Assembly (NCBI RefSeq): GCF_032452875.1
Contig: NC_083881.1
Location: 65,107,689 to 65,171,688, forward strand
Reading direction: 5' to 3'
Source: Bos javanicus
Taxonomy: Eukaryota; Chordata; Mammalia; Artiodactyla; Bovidae
Length of the DNA: 64,000 bases
Part shown: piece after piece, positions 1-12,496 of the stretch
Position numbering within the stretch: the first letter of the stretch is position 1
Layout: every line of letters starts with the position of its first letter
Translations under genes and position numbers: made by a program
The notes under the pieces: model-generated
Databases searched by the model: none
What the model was told of the DNA's origin: nothing
What the model saw: the letters and a program-made list of their open reading frames with translations, nothing else

Positions 1-205
1 TGTATCCTTGCCACCTCTTCTTAATATCTTCTGCTTCTGTTAGGTCCATACCATTTCTGTCCTTTATCGAGCCCATCTTTGCATGAAATGCTCCCTTGGT
101 ATCTCGAATTTTCTTGAAGAAATCTCTAGTCTTTCCCATTCTGTTTCCCTCTATTTCTTTGCATTGATCGCTGAGAAAGGCTTTCTTATCTCTTCTTGCT
201 ATTGT
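1..205 (-). repeat. BovB LINE segment, antisense half of an inverted pair (runs off left edge)
   Basis: It matches the same BovB interval as 23700-23850 (ctcttcttaatatcttctgc, ttaggtccataccatttctg, cctttatcgagccc), in minus orientation. The junction with the sense BovB segment is at about 205. Confidence 0.85.
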
Positions 206-697
206 AAAGAGACATTACTTTGCCAACAAAGGTCCGTCTAGTCAAGGCTATGGTTTTTCCTATAGTCATGTATGGATGTGAGAGTTGGACTGTGAAGAAA
301 GAGGAGCGCCGAAGAATTGATGCTTTTGAACTGTGGCATTGGAGAAGACTCTTCAGAGTCCCTTGGACTGCAAGGAGATCCAACCAGTCCATTCTAAAGG
401 AGATCAGCCCTGGGATTTCTTTGGAAGGAATGATGCTAAAGCTGAAACTCATGTACTTTGGCCACCTCATGCAAAGAGTTGACTCATTGGAAAAGACTCT
501 GATGCTGGGAGGGATTGGGGGCAGGAGAAGGGGACCACAGAGGATGAGATGGCTGGATGGCTGAATGGCATCACTGACTCGACGGACGTGAGTTTGAGTG
601 AACTCCGGGAGTTGGTGATGGACAGGGAGGCCTGGCGTGCTGCAATTCATGGGGTTGCAAAGAGTCGGACATGACTGAGCTACTGAACTGAACTAAA
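206..697 (+). repeat. BovB LINE 3' segment
   Basis: This is the C-terminal BovB reverse-transcriptase region in sense orientation: PTKVRLVKAM, YGCESWTVKKEE, WTARRSNQSILKEISPG, YFGHLMQRVDSLEKT. It ends with the BovB 3' terminus, gactgagctactgaactgaa. The frame is open from 220 to 564 but the copy is 5' truncated. Confidence 0.92.
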
Positions 698-3600
698 GGT
701 GAGCCATTCTTAAAATTCTCTTCTCTAGATAGCTCAAAGATGATGTTGGCTACATTTTTTTAGCAAGATCTGAAAACTGGAAGTGAAGCGGCAGCCATGT
801 ATTCTTCACACTCAGGTGATACTGTTATTCATGCATGTTGTTGCTTATCTGCTGGCTCATCGATCTGGCACAGGCAGCAGCTGCCCCTTAACCCCAGCTT
901 TTACCAAACCTCCTCTTTCAACTTCTCTGACTCCTGGGCCAGGAGCATTATTCATTGTGAGCTACGAGAAGAAGGATATAATATTCTCTCACAAGATAAC
1001 TATATTCATGAAACTAGGAAAGAGTGAGAGGGCAGCTTCCAGTTATCCTCACAGGTTCCCTTTTGTCCTTGCTTCCCTTTACTTCATGTCAACATTCCCT
1101 TATTGATTTTCTGCCTTGATGACTTCGGGTAACAGCACCAAACACAGAACGACCAACTCCCACAAACTGTTTAAACAGCTCCCAAAACTGAGTATGGAGA
1201 AGTCTTTATAATAAATCCTTCAAATGTGTATCTCCTAGTGGTCTGCTTCTCTGATTAAACCTTGACTAACAGAGGATTTCTGCAAGGTGCCCTTTATGTT
1301 GTTCAAGCATATTCAATTACAGTATAAGTCCAGGAAAATAAGATGTATAAAACTCCTAAGAAACATTAACCATTTGGATAGTAAATTTTAAAATATCTTG
1401 AGATACAAGTAGAACTCATAAAATATGTGAGGAAGCAAGAAGCTACTGAAACAGAATTTGCAAAATATTTTAAATATAGGTAGCAAATTAGCAATCTGTT
1501 AGGGTAGGGGAGAGAGAAAACACATAAACGTTGCATGCCACAGGATACAGGATGCAAGCAGTGTGGACTGTCCCACTTACATTTTGACCTATGCATGCTG
1601 ACTGACTTATGTTTTGAGAAGCCTTTTGCTTCTCATTTGTGTTCTAATTAATCTTGACAGTGTTCTGATGCAATATTTTACCTTTATTTGACTTGTAACC
1701 TGCTTTACAGACTTTATTGAATATTTAGAACAAAGTAAATAGGTGTGCAAGGACTTTGTTAACCTGATGTTTTAAGAAAAGACAACTACACACTGTAAGA
1801 CCTCACTTAAAAAAGTCTAATCACCAAGTTTGTTTTTTTAAGATGCTCAATATGGTTCTTCTATATTGAGAAAATCTGAAAAAAACTTGGTATTTTGATT
1901 CTTTTTTATTTCTTCCAAGGATCTATTACTATTAGAGAAGACATAATTTATGAGCTGATATTTAGAACATATTTATATCAACTCCCTCTTGATTTACGTG
2001 AAGTTTAACATTTATTAGGATGGACAGAATCAAAGTAGAGAAGTTCAATACTGATATTGTGCCGTAGCAGGGGACATACACAAAAAGTCAATACCACTTA
2101 AGAGCTTTTAATACAATCTGGAAATGAGTAATTTCATTCAAGATATTTAAGGGAGTGAAACAAATGATTTATATAGGTATTACACCCTGAAGAGGATGCT
2201 GTTGGCTCCTCTCCAGCGGCCACGCTTCTCTTCCTTCTGAAAAGAATCCCAAACTTTATGCAAGAACCCGGAAATGAATGCTACCTCCACTTTAGGTCTA
2301 AGCTTGTCACAGCCATTCCATCCCACTTTACAGGTTTTGAAGAACCTGAACTAAAGCTGATCAACACATGGTATTCCATGGCAATTACTGGTTTAAATGT
2401 GGGCATGTGGCTGAAGTCAACCCAATCACATTGAATGAAAGAAGAGGGTTTTATTCCACAGGGGGGTAAAAAAGTATCTGACTGTCTATCTAGCACAAGT
2501 ATAACATTAATTTAAATTAACAGAAGTTTCTTATATTCAAGGTAATGGTTCTTGGAATTTAAAAAGAATTAAAATTTTGTAAAAAATAAAAAAAGGATTG
2601 AATCTACTAAACAGAAACCTGTCTTCAAAGTATGAGACATTTCAAATTTGAGAAAATAATACTTTTCAAAACTATGGATATAGTTAATACATTAAGGCTG
2701 AATAATCCACTAGTGCAATTTCCATCTTGAAAGAAAAATCCCAGTATTTTCATTTAGTCACTGATTCAAACTGAACTGGGCTGACTCAATTTCACACTGC
2801 TACTGTTTTTACCCATTTATGTTGGTTATAATGCTGTATTTCTTATCAAACACCACCAATTATGATATACTATTATTTCATACATCCATAGAGCTGAAGC
2901 ACCCCAGGAGTACATCTTTGTATAAGACTTAAGATAAAATAAACCCTCTTAGTTTATAGAAAAAGCAATAAAGCTCATGAAATAGCCTTTACTCTGAGTG
3001 AAGGGTAGGGGACACAATCTCTGGAAAAAATTTAAACCACAAAACAATACTCACACTGTGAAGACAGTCTGAGTTTATACTAACAATGAAATTCAAACAT
3101 CACCTAAGAAATAACTAATATAAAGTGGTCTCAGGTTGATCATGTCTGAGATGACTGGAAGATGCAAAAACAAACTCCCTTTATAGGAACTAGACTTCAA
3201 CTGAGAACAAGGGTAAAAATAAAAGACCACTTATTTTAAGAAATGCTAAAATCTGGGGGAGCGGGGGGAGGGGAACTCAAAAGTAACTCAAAATTGATGA
3301 ATTATGATATGAATTCTGTATGATAAATGATACATCTGTAACAGACAAATACATGAAATTTAATTATAAATATGGGGGCCTATGCAAATACTTTCAGTTA
3401 CTGCAACATGTAGCTTTAAATCTGGCTGCTGATGAAGTCATTCTCACCATCTATTTTCAGCAAAATAACCATTTCAAAATAGATGAATTTCTAACATGCA
3501 TTCACTCGAGTCTCCTTTTTAACCATCTTGAACTAACATATGGCTAAAAGCAGCTGAGTTTTATCCTACATGTTCTTCTCTTTGTAACTATAAGATTCTG

Positions 3601-5815
3601 GCCAACGAAGAGTGAAATGTTAGGCATCTATTTGTATATAATTTAACTGTATTATATTTTCTAGATATTCTCTAATCAGAATTTATTTCTTATTAGAAAA
3701 TTTTAATTCCAAGTTCATTTTCAACTCTTACAAGTAATACCTTGGTTTGTCAAACTGAAAATTTCCATTTTAAGCAAAATCATTTTCCCAGACGAATCTG
3801 CTTTCAACCAACTGGGTAGGAAGAAATTCTGCCTTATTCCTAATTATTTAAGCTTTTCATAAACTACTTACTTACTCAACAACTGGAAACATTCACATAT
3901 CAGAGAAGACACAGTCTTTGCTCTCATGAAGTTTAGAAGCAAACTGAAAACAGGTTATACGTCTCAAAGCTTATATGTGAATAACACAAGTTTATTCACT
4001 CAATATATATACTGAGTACTTGTTGTATATATGTCATGGAACATTTAAGTGTTTTTAACCAGGATTTCTCATCTGAACCATAAAAGACATAAAATTATTT
4101 GAGACATTATCTTCTCAGTACTTCCAGGTATGATACACAGATGCACAGAAGGGAATCCAGTAGAGAATAGATGAAAAGGAAAGATGATGACTAAGATATA
4201 TTTTTTCTTTCAATAAAATTAGTGGAAAAGGTAAGTAACCCAATCATTAAAGTACACTATAGGAACATGGGAGAACAGTCCCCAAAACCATTTCCTATGG
4301 GCAACATGTAATTTAATGAGGGGGAAATATCCAAAGGAAAAAAGATTATTTTCTTTGAAATAGAAAAGACCTTTAAACAAATGTGTAATTTAACTATTTG
4401 GAAGGTAGACACAAAAGGATAATATAAAAGTACCATAAGAACGACAGGCACTTGTATAAAGATCACCCCAGAAAAACAGGCTGATAACTTGAAAGTTGAG
4501 ACACCATGTCCTACCAAAAGTGGTCTTTTTTCTACGAGGAAATAACATCTTGACTAAGGTACTTGTCAATCATTTAAAATAACGCTCTTAAGAGAACATG
4601 ATCATAACTTTCCCGAGATATCAGACTTATGTTGATTGAGATTTTAACCTAAACCATACATAAACAGGTTAGAATTACTCTGCTATAACTATTCTTAGCA
4701 ATAAATTTTACAAAACTGCCTTTGAAAAGTAGACTGAAATGTCAATACCTTTTAGCCCACAGAGTTATATTTTGAAGAAAAACTGAGGCATAAAATTAAA
4801 CTGGGATGTTTCACTATGTTAGATAGTACGTGAGCAGTTGAAAAGGTTGAAACAATGCATTTCACCGGATAGCCATCAAGGAATCACTGTGTGGTTTTCA
4901 AGTGATAAAATCAGTTGACAATTTATGTAGAATGAATGAAAGAAGCAAAATTAGAAAGAAAACAAACTATCCAAACTGTTCTGTGATTAATGCTGCCAAT
5001 CTAGTTTAAATTATGGGAAATAAGAATAAAAAGCAAGGTAAAGTTGAAAGAATCTTAAAGACAAAGAACCCTTAAGACCTGTTGACTAACCCAATAAACA
5101 GCAAAGAAGAGCACAGATTAAAATGTTATTAGGCTTTTGACAGTAACAATACCGGTTTACATATTCAGAACCTAAATGAAAATACGGATGGTTACTAAAA
5201 CCTCAGGTTTTACCTAAAAGATATCTTAATAGTTTATCCAGTGGGAGGAAAAGGCATTTCAATTAAAAGTATTAAAACATAAAAAACAATTATTTTAAAA
5301 ATCCTTCTAATCTCTGCAACTAAAAATAACCCTATGAAGCTGATTAAAGTAACAAATCTGAAAAGTTCCCCTCAACCAATAAACAATCATTTCTCTCCTT
5401 TAGAATACATGATTCAAGGTATCTGCATATAACAAGTGCTCTATTACTTGAAGTGCAATCACAAAAATTTTGAAAATACATTTTAAGATTAATATCCTGT
5501 TTGCTGAACTCAGGGTAAGCAAGGCGAGCTGGGGAAGCTGGAAGAAACTCAAGGGGCTGTAGGAACTGCAAACACATTTATTCTCACCTGACTGGCAGCA
5601 ACGGTAGCAGCAGACACACTATATTCTTTCCTCTGGTGGTTGACCCAGCAATCAGAGCCGTTAACGCAGCATCACCACCATAATGCAGCCATACACAAAA
5701 CAACACAGCATTCCTTCAGGACTTTTCCAGGTGGAGCTTGTATATGCTTACACAACAAAAGTAGCCTGTGGCCAAGCGAGTACTTTGTGACTCGCATGCG
5801 CAGTGCTGTAAGTAC
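698..5815. other. Mostly unique intronic sequence
   Basis: This stretch is AT-rich, with no coding exon or young repeat recognised. About 783-1275 is less AT-rich and ends with an AATAAA and a terminal cttgactaacag motif. It may be an old LTR-type remnant (weak). The segment 1636-1772 is one arm of an ancient inverted repeat listed separately. A G-rich run lies at 3256-3276. Confidence 0.5.
1636..1772 (+). repeat. Ancient unidentified interspersed repeat, copy 1
   Basis: It is about 80 percent similar by eye to the reverse complement of 6725-6905. Shared blocks include tgttctgatgcaa, ttttacctttatttgact, aacctgcttta, ttattgaatat and tttgttaacctga. I could not name the family. Confidence 0.75.
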
Positions 5816-5952
5816 ATGTGAAAGTCACTCAGTCCTGTCCAACTCTTTGTGACCCCACCACGGACTGTCACTCCATGGAATTCTCCAGGCGAGAATATCG
5901 GAGTGGTTAGTCTTTTCCTTCTCCAGGGGATCTTCCAACCCCAGGGAATTAT
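5816..5952 (-). repeat. Bov-tA SINE fragment
   Basis: It starts gtgaaagtcactcagtcctg, continues ccatggaattctccaggcga and ends near ggggatcttccaaccccagg. The tRNA-like head is missing. Confidence 0.9.
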
Positions 5953-6724
5953 TATAAGTACATAATCATTCAAAAAACGTGGGGCAAGAGAGCCTAACCA
6001 CACCATCTGGCTAATTTGCTCTTTCCCTACAGCAGCTAAACATGAGTCTTTAAAAGTTTCTTAGCAGCGGAATTCTTTACTCAAACAAAATTTTAAATAG
6101 TAGTCCAACAAACTAATCAGAAAAAAATCAGTTACTTTTATAGATACAGGTCTAGAGCCTTACCCAATGTCAACTCTAAGAAATCTTGGACTCTGTAGAG
6201 TGCAAGTTTAAAATAAAATTAAATGGAAAAGAAAACACTATATATCACTTTGTCCAGTGGAATAAAATCTACACAAAACTAAAATCAAAATAGTTATCTT
6301 ATTGACAGATTGAGATATACAAGTGAAATAAGCAGCCCTTGAAAGCTGAATGGACTAAAAAGGCTAATATTTGGTTAGAGGAAATAAAAGTACTCAGTAA
6401 TTATTTACTTCAATACTTTGAGAAAATGAAAATTATCATGAGAGATTGCACTTGCTTAACTTTAATTACTTTCCCATGTTCATTCCACTGCTTGGCTTCT
6501 AAATCTAAATTTCAGAAAGAGTTTGATCAACTGCTGAGTTAAAAAGCTCTCCTACTGCTTTTATCTTTGAGTAAAGCTACCGTCTCCAAAGACCTCCCCC
6601 AAGAATCATGGGCTATGAACTATAGGAGGGCTCACGCCTAGTTGCTGGTGTCTCAGCCTGCATTCATTACTTCACCCCATTAACATTCCATGCTGGGAGT
6701 CCTTTGCTAGTTTTATGAGGCGAA
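5953..6724. other. Unique intronic sequence
   Basis: AT-rich. I see no gene or named repeat in it. Confidence 0.5.
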
Positions 6725-6905
6725 ACCACAAAATGTCAGGTTAACAAAATCCTCACACAGCAATTTCACCTTAAAATACTGCCTGTCAAGCACTTGCTTC
6801 CAAGATATTCAATAAATCACTAACTCTATAAAGCAGGTTGCTAGTCAAATAAAGGTAAAATTTGCATCAGAGTACAATAAAGACTAATCAGAACACAAGC
6901 TGATT
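6725..6905 (-). repeat. Ancient unidentified interspersed repeat, copy 2
   Basis: This is the reverse-complement partner of 1636-1772. It carries the same ordered blocks plus about 40 extra bases between ttattgaatat and tttgttaacctga. Divergence and indels indicate an old element. Confidence 0.75.
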
Positions 6906-8677
6906 ATTTAGAACTAAAACCTTTGGGGAAAAGCGAGTCGAGCAGTGTGATTCAAGTGTACTTGAATCATATTGGTAACCTCAGTTTTTAATTGTGTTTA
7001 TAGTTACACAGATATACTTGCCTCTCTATTATAACCAATTTCCAATCATTCAGATACCTGATTTCAGAAACTCTGATAGGCAGTAGAGAGTTTTGGAGAC
7101 ATGAACATGTTGGGTCCATTCCTGGTTCGCCACTTGTTAACTATGTGTCTTATCTCCTTAAATCTTGTTTTTTCCATGTAAACATGAAGAAAATAATTTT
7201 CTTCATTGAGTTATTCTGATTTAAAAAGATGCCAGGTAAAAGCACTAAGCATAGCCTATAATAGCCGTAATAACATGTTTAATAATGGTAATAACAGTAA
7301 ATGTTCATATTTGTTAGTTTTCTGCCCTCTATCCGCTGTAGAGATGAAAATTGCCAACTTAAGTGAGAGTTACTGTTCAATTTCTCTACAAGCTCTGAGG
7401 ATACCATAACGAAGAGATCTTATCTCTGCATGTGCAGTCATGGAGTCAAGAAAGTCACAAAGGGAAAAAGAAAGTGAAAGGAAGACTTTTAGGCATACAT
7501 GTAAGTGAAAATACACCCATAAACACATATGTCTACACTCCTTTCTCCTTCATTCAACAGGAACGAGACAATATAAACTGGCTAACCCCTGTGCACCCAC
7601 CCTCTAAGATGATGATCCCTGTCATTGCTAGTATGTGGCTGTCATGACAATTATAATATTAAACCCTGTTGGATAGCAAACTTCAAAGCAAGTATCTTTA
7701 AGCAGAACAGCCTAGGCTTAAATAAATCTTTACACTCTCTGGATGACCAAGATACAGACTCTTTACAGTGGACTTTGGTTTGAGATTGCCAAAATGGACA
7801 CAAATTAATCCCAGTGAAATTTGAAACCTACATTCTATTCTGGGTTGAAATTAATTGCCTGACGGCTCCCTCATTAAATATTTATTAGACAACTATTAAC
7901 TACCAGGCGTTACAGCTTTCTCAGAACTATCATCAGGATCTAGAAAGGATGACCACTTTTTCAAGTCTGAAACTGTTTCTACCAAGAAAATGAGTAGAAA
8001 AGGCGAAGTATGATTATACTCAAACCATATAATGAGTACCTGTATAGTCTAGGGAACTGACATGAAAGCAGGTAAAATTCACACTGTCCAACACTAATTT
8101 CCCAAAGGAAAGTAATTCACACTCTGATTCTGTTCTATACATAACAGATAAAAATTATTCTAATGCTAATGACCTTTGTAAATATAAAGTGAAGAGGATA
8201 ACATACATCAGTGAACTATCAATGAATTATGGCAAAAATATTTAAGAACCATCACTGCATGATTTTCACATGTTCTCCTTACTATCCTAGTAATAAATAT
8301 TATTTCTTTTCTTTGAACCCATTTCAATTTCTTTAAGTCCCTTTGTAAATGCACATAACAAAACAGAATAGGAACCAACATAGGACTGTTGCAATAGCTA
8401 ACTCCTTGCATATACTTTCCACTTCCAATAATAAAAGACAAATCCTTGCCACTGACATGTGGATTACGTTCTTATTAAATTCTTAATACAAAAGTTAAAT
8501 GAGCATTCATGTTCTCAATCGCATAAGCAAAATAAATCTAAAAGAAAATTGGTTAATATTAATAATTCAGATTAAACACTATAATCACTGTTCACAGTAG
8601 ACTCGTATGATCAAAAACCAAAACCAATCCTCAAATTAAAATTTTACTTCTATTTTCCTCTAATGTTCTTTTAAGAT
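6906..8677. other. Unique intronic sequence
   Basis: AT-rich with no gene. A weak L2-like patch (attaaatatttattagacaa) lies near 7873-7892. Confidence 0.5.
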
Positions 8678-9903
8678 TCCGTTCAATTCAGCTGCTCAGT
8701 CATGTCCAACTCTTTGCGACCACATGAAGCGCAGCACACTAGGCCTCCCAGTCCATCACCAACTCCCTAAACCCATGTGCATCGAGTCGGTGATGCCATC
8801 CAACCATCTCATCCTCTGTCATCCCCTTCTCCTCCTGCCCTCAATCTTTCCCAGCATCAGGGTCTTTTAAAATGAGTCAGCTCTTCACATCAGGTGGTCA
8901 AAGTATTGGAGTTTCAGCTTCAACATCAGTCCTTCCAATGAACATGCAGGACTGATCTTTAGGATGGACTGGTTGGATCTCCTTGCAGTCCAAGGGACTC
9001 TCAAGAGTCTTCTCCAACACCACAGTTCAAAAGCATCAATTCTTCAGCACTCAGCTTTCTTCACAGTCCAACTCACACATCCGTACATGCTGCTGCTGCT
9101 AAGTCGCTTCAGTCGTGTCCGACTCTGTGCAACCCCATAGACGGCAGCCCACCAGGCCTCACCGTCCCTGGGATTCTCCAGGCAAGAACACTGGAGTGGG
9201 TTGCCATTTCCTCCTTCAATGCATGAAAGTGAAAAGTGAAAGTGAAGTCGCTCAGTCGAGTCCGACTCTTAGCAACCCCATGGACTGCAGCCTACCAGGC
9301 TCCTCCGTCCATGGGGATTTTCCAGGCAAGAGTATTGGAGTGGGGTGCTATCGCCTTCTCCCTCCATACATGACTACTGGAGAAACCATAGCCTTGACTA
9401 GACGGACCTTTGTTGGCAAAGGAATGTCTCTGCTTTTTAAGACGCTGTCTAGGTTGGTCATAACTTTCCTTCCAAGTAAGTGTCTTTTAATTTCATAGCT
9501 GCAATCACCATCTGGAGTGACTTTGGAGCCCAGAAAAATAAAGTCAGCCTCTGTTTCCACTCTTTCCCCATCTATTTGCCATGAAGTCATGGGAGCAGAT
9601 GCCATGATCTTCGTTTTCTGAATGTTGAGCTTTAAGCCAACTTTTTCACTCTCCTCTTTCACTTTCACCAAGAGGCTCTTCAGTTTTTCTTTACTTTCTG
9701 CCTGCCATAAGGGTGGTGTCATCTGCATATCTGAGGTTATTGATATTTGTCCCGGCAATCTTGATTTCAGCTTGTACTTCCTCCAGCCCAGCATTTCTCG
9801 TGATGTACTCTGCATATAAGTTAAATAAGCAGGGTGACAATATACAGCCTTGATGTACTCCTTTTCCTATTTGGAACTGGTCTGCTGTTATATGTCCAGT
9901 TCA
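8678..9903 (-). repeat. BovB LINE, 5' truncated, interrupted by a Bov-A2 SINE
   Basis: The BovB 3' terminus is at the left (gttcaattcagctgctcagt) and the truncated 5' end is near 9903. The minus strand encodes reverse-transcriptase pieces such as KVGLKLNIQKTKIMASA and GDCSYEIKRHLLGRKVMTN, but with frame breaks. A Bov-A2 is nested at 9090-9360. Confidence 0.92.
9090..9360 (-). repeat. Bov-A2 SINE nested in BovB
   Basis: This is a dimeric Bov-A unit with ctgctgctgctaagtcgctt at the left and a second unit after the gaaagtgaaaagtgaaagtg linker. It is flanked by an imperfect duplication of BovB sequence, tccgtacatg on the left and tccatacatg on the right. Confidence 0.92.
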
Positions 9904-9997
9904 TATTTTTTAATATGCAAATTTACATTTGTACATCTAATACAACATAAAGAGAGGCAGCATAATCTTGGGTCTCCCAAATCTCAGAAAACATTAT

Positions 9998-10135
9998 TGT
10001 TTTTGTTCAGTTGCAGCTGCTAAGTTGTATTTGACTCTTTGTGACCTCGTGAACTGCAGCACACCAGGCTTCCCTGTCCTTCACTATCTCTCAGAGTTGG
10101 CTCAAAGGCATGTCCACTGAGTTGGTGAGCTATCC
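9998..10135 (-). repeat. Short old BovB 3' fragment
   Basis: Diverged BovB 3' end: gttcagttgcagctgctaag, gactctttgtgacc, gcagcacaccaggcttccct, then gagttggtgagc. Confidence 0.75.
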
Positions 10136-11544
10136 AGAAAATATTAGTGATCTAGTAAAACCCTATATCTAATAATTTAATTTAACTTTACTAATAACTG
10201 AATACATTTTAATAGAGCCTTATATATTTTAGTGATGTAGAGATCTCAAGTATCTCACCTAAAAAGATGGCTCTTCTGCTCCACACTCTTAGTAAAAACC
10301 AGTCAATAACAAAGAGCTCTAAGAAAAGAACAAAGTCACAAAGTCAAAAGCAAGAAAACCAAAACTCGAGGATCTCATCAAAATGATACAATTAAAGGAG
10401 AACACAGTCTTTGGACACAGGCAAATACAGAACACAATAAAACCAGGGCCTAACACCTGAGAAAAGCCTGTTTGGCTTCCAACAACAATTGTGTCACAGA
10501 AGACAAAAAAAAGCCTTCCTAGAAATTTACAATTTGATCAGTAATTCTAAGAACATGAAAGTCCCACCTTCTTTCTTGCATATATAAAAGGTATCTATGA
10601 AGTCTACAAACCCTATGTTCCAAAGAAATAGAAATGAGATTGAATAAATTATTTTTTATGACTAGGTCTTAATCAACTGGATATCTCATATCACATTCCT
10701 TGTACAGCAGAACTTAAATAAATGGTCCAGTAAGCTTATTAAGAAAAAAAAAAAATGTTATTTGGAAGTAAACTGAACTATAAATAATATTCAAATGTAA
10801 ATTTAAAATTATTCAACACAGCACCAGAAAGGAATAAAAAGCTCATCTGATATAAGTGTGATAACAGAACAAATTAAACAAATTTTAAACTTTTTATAGG
10901 AAAAAGAAATGGTCATTACCCAATATTGTTATACACCTTAATTATTTAAGCAGAGTTATATAATTGTGCATAAAAGAATCTTCAGATTTTAAAATAGCCT
11001 ATAACCATCTGAACCAATCTGAATTTAATCAGATGAGTTTTCCGTAATTTACAGCATGCTCCATGCTTAGAATTTGATAACAGAATCTCGAACTGGCAAT
11101 AGTTACTCTTTGTGTGGAAGTAACTGAATGTTTAAAGACAAATGGTTAAAACCAACAAATATAAAACATTTGTTTAGTTGTATAGATTTAAGCTCTCACT
11201 GGCTCAGAACCAAACTTAAATTCTGAGTAACTAAAGGTCAAGGGTAAGGGTAAGCTTATTTGCAAATCAGCAGTGCTGACTGAAAGGTGACCTGGAGGAA
11301 TAAAATGAAAACAGAAAAATTTACTTTTTTTTCATGCTGTAAACACCAAAGCACGGTGACTATTTTAAAAAGTCATATTCATAATGATCATCATATATTT
11401 GGGGGAGTTAAAATTTTTTAACAAACATTTAAGGAGAGCTTCAATACTCATAAGGTTCACCATTTTATAAAGTGTAGAACCACATTTACAAATTAAATGC
11501 TTCCTCTCTTAAATAAATTGTATGGCAATTTTAAAAGGAAGACA
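10136..11544. other. Unique intronic sequence
   Basis: AT-rich. I see no gene or named repeat between the short BovB and the IFITM retrocopy. Confidence 0.5.
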
Positions 11545-11658
11545 AGGGTCCCTTCTAACATTTTTCTTTTAGTAAATGCTTCATTTTATATTATGGTGAA
11601 CAGATGCGTGTATAGGGTGCAGGGAAAAGGTATGACTGCCCCGGGCTCCGGGCAGGGA
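11545..11658 (-). other. 3' untranslated remnant of the IFITM retrocopy
   Basis: Downstream of the pseudogene stop (minus strand) is a short tail with ataatataaaatg and then A-rich sequence (aaaagaaaaatg) near 11560-11575. This is consistent with a 3' UTR ending and a decayed poly(A) tail. I found no clean target-site duplication. Confidence 0.45.
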
Positions 11659-12099
11659 CTAGTAGCCTCCATAGTCCTTTATGAGCTCGTAAACAGTTTG
11701 AATAATCATCAGGAAGCCAGTGGACAAAATGATGATGTGGACGATAATCAGGAGGAGGCCCAGGATCAGGATGCAGGTGCTCAGGCACTTGGCAGTGAAG
11801 TCATAGCTCTAGGCCCCAATGATGTTGCCCACCATCTTCTGGTCGCTAGACTTCACGGACTGGATGAATGCCATGAAGCCCAAGCAGCACCAGTTCATGA
11901 AGATTGTGTTGAACAGGGATCAGATGATGTGGTCACGCACCAAGGCCTCACTGCAGATGTTGATCACTGTGGTCGTCACAAGCACTGGGCTCTGGAAAGC
12001 CTCCAGCACGGCCACCTCATTCTCCTCCTTGAGCATCTTACAGGCTGGGGGGACCATGCTGTGGGCACCAGCGGAAAAGGGCTGGGACATGAGGTTCAT
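11659..12099 (-). pseudogene. Processed pseudogene of an IFITM gene (interferon-induced transmembrane protein)
   Basis: This is a full-length but inactivated, intronless copy of an IFITM antiviral membrane protein gene. IFITM proteins sit in plasma and endosomal membranes and restrict virus fusion. Read on the minus strand from ATG at 12097-12099 it runs 146 codons to TAG at 11659-11661. In order it shows the N-terminal KMLKEENEVAVLE motif, VRDHII before the first membrane region, SLFNTIFMNWCCLGFMAF (CD225 intramembrane helix with paired Cys), the loop SVKSSDQKMVG, AKCLSTCILILGLLLIIVHI (C-terminal transmembrane segment) and a tail ending IKDYGGY. Two in-frame stops break it: TGA at 11920-11922, where the family has Trp, and TAG at 11809-11811, where it has Gln. 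The parental genes carry an intron near the KMVG motif. Its absence here marks a retrocopy. Frame is otherwise kept over the whole length, so decay is modest. It lies sense to VPS13B, inside its intron. Confidence 0.9.
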
Positions 12100-12202
12100 G
12101 GTGGGGATGGAGCAACTGTGGTCCAGATGCCCACTTACGACATTTTCAATATAATTAGTCTCATTAAAATAGCCAGAAGTAACTATTCAATTGCAGTCTG
12201 TT

Positions 12203-12496
12203 AGTAAATGGTTTCGGAGAAGGCAATGGCACCCCACTCCAGTACTCTTGCCTGGAAAATCCCATGGACAGAGGAGCCTGGTGGGCTGCAATCCGTGGGG
12301 TCACTAAGAGTCGGACATGACTGAGCGATTTCACTTTCACTTTTCATTTTCATGCATTGGAGAATGAAATGGCAACCCACTCCAGTGTTCTTGCCTGGAG
12401 AATCCCAGGGACGGGGGAGCCTCGTGGGCTGCCGTCTGTGGGGTCGCACATAGTCGGAGACGACTAAAGCGACTCAGCAGCAGCAGTAAATGGTTT
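12203..12496 (+). repeat. Bov-A2 SINE with target-site duplication
   Basis: Dimeric Bov-A unit ending in a (CAG)n-type tail (gactcagcagcagcag). It is flanked by an exact 12-bp duplication, agtaaatggttt, at 12203-12214 and 12485-12496. It lies about 100 bp upstream of the IFITM pseudogene start. Confidence 0.95.

Noticed and set aside
3256..3276. G-quadruplex candidate
   Set aside because: Only three separate G runs are present. A fourth would have to be carved from the six-G run without a loop.
5585..5760. Possible minus-strand coding exon ending at a GT near 5587 (frame containing HYGGDAALTALIAG)
   Set aside because: A stop lies only about 45 codons upstream in that frame. There is no convincing acceptor and the peptide is not recognised or expected from VPS13B.
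11497..12204. 235-codon open frame on the plus strand
   Set aside because: It is the antisense shadow of the IFITM retrocopy, whose family motifs are all on the minus strand.
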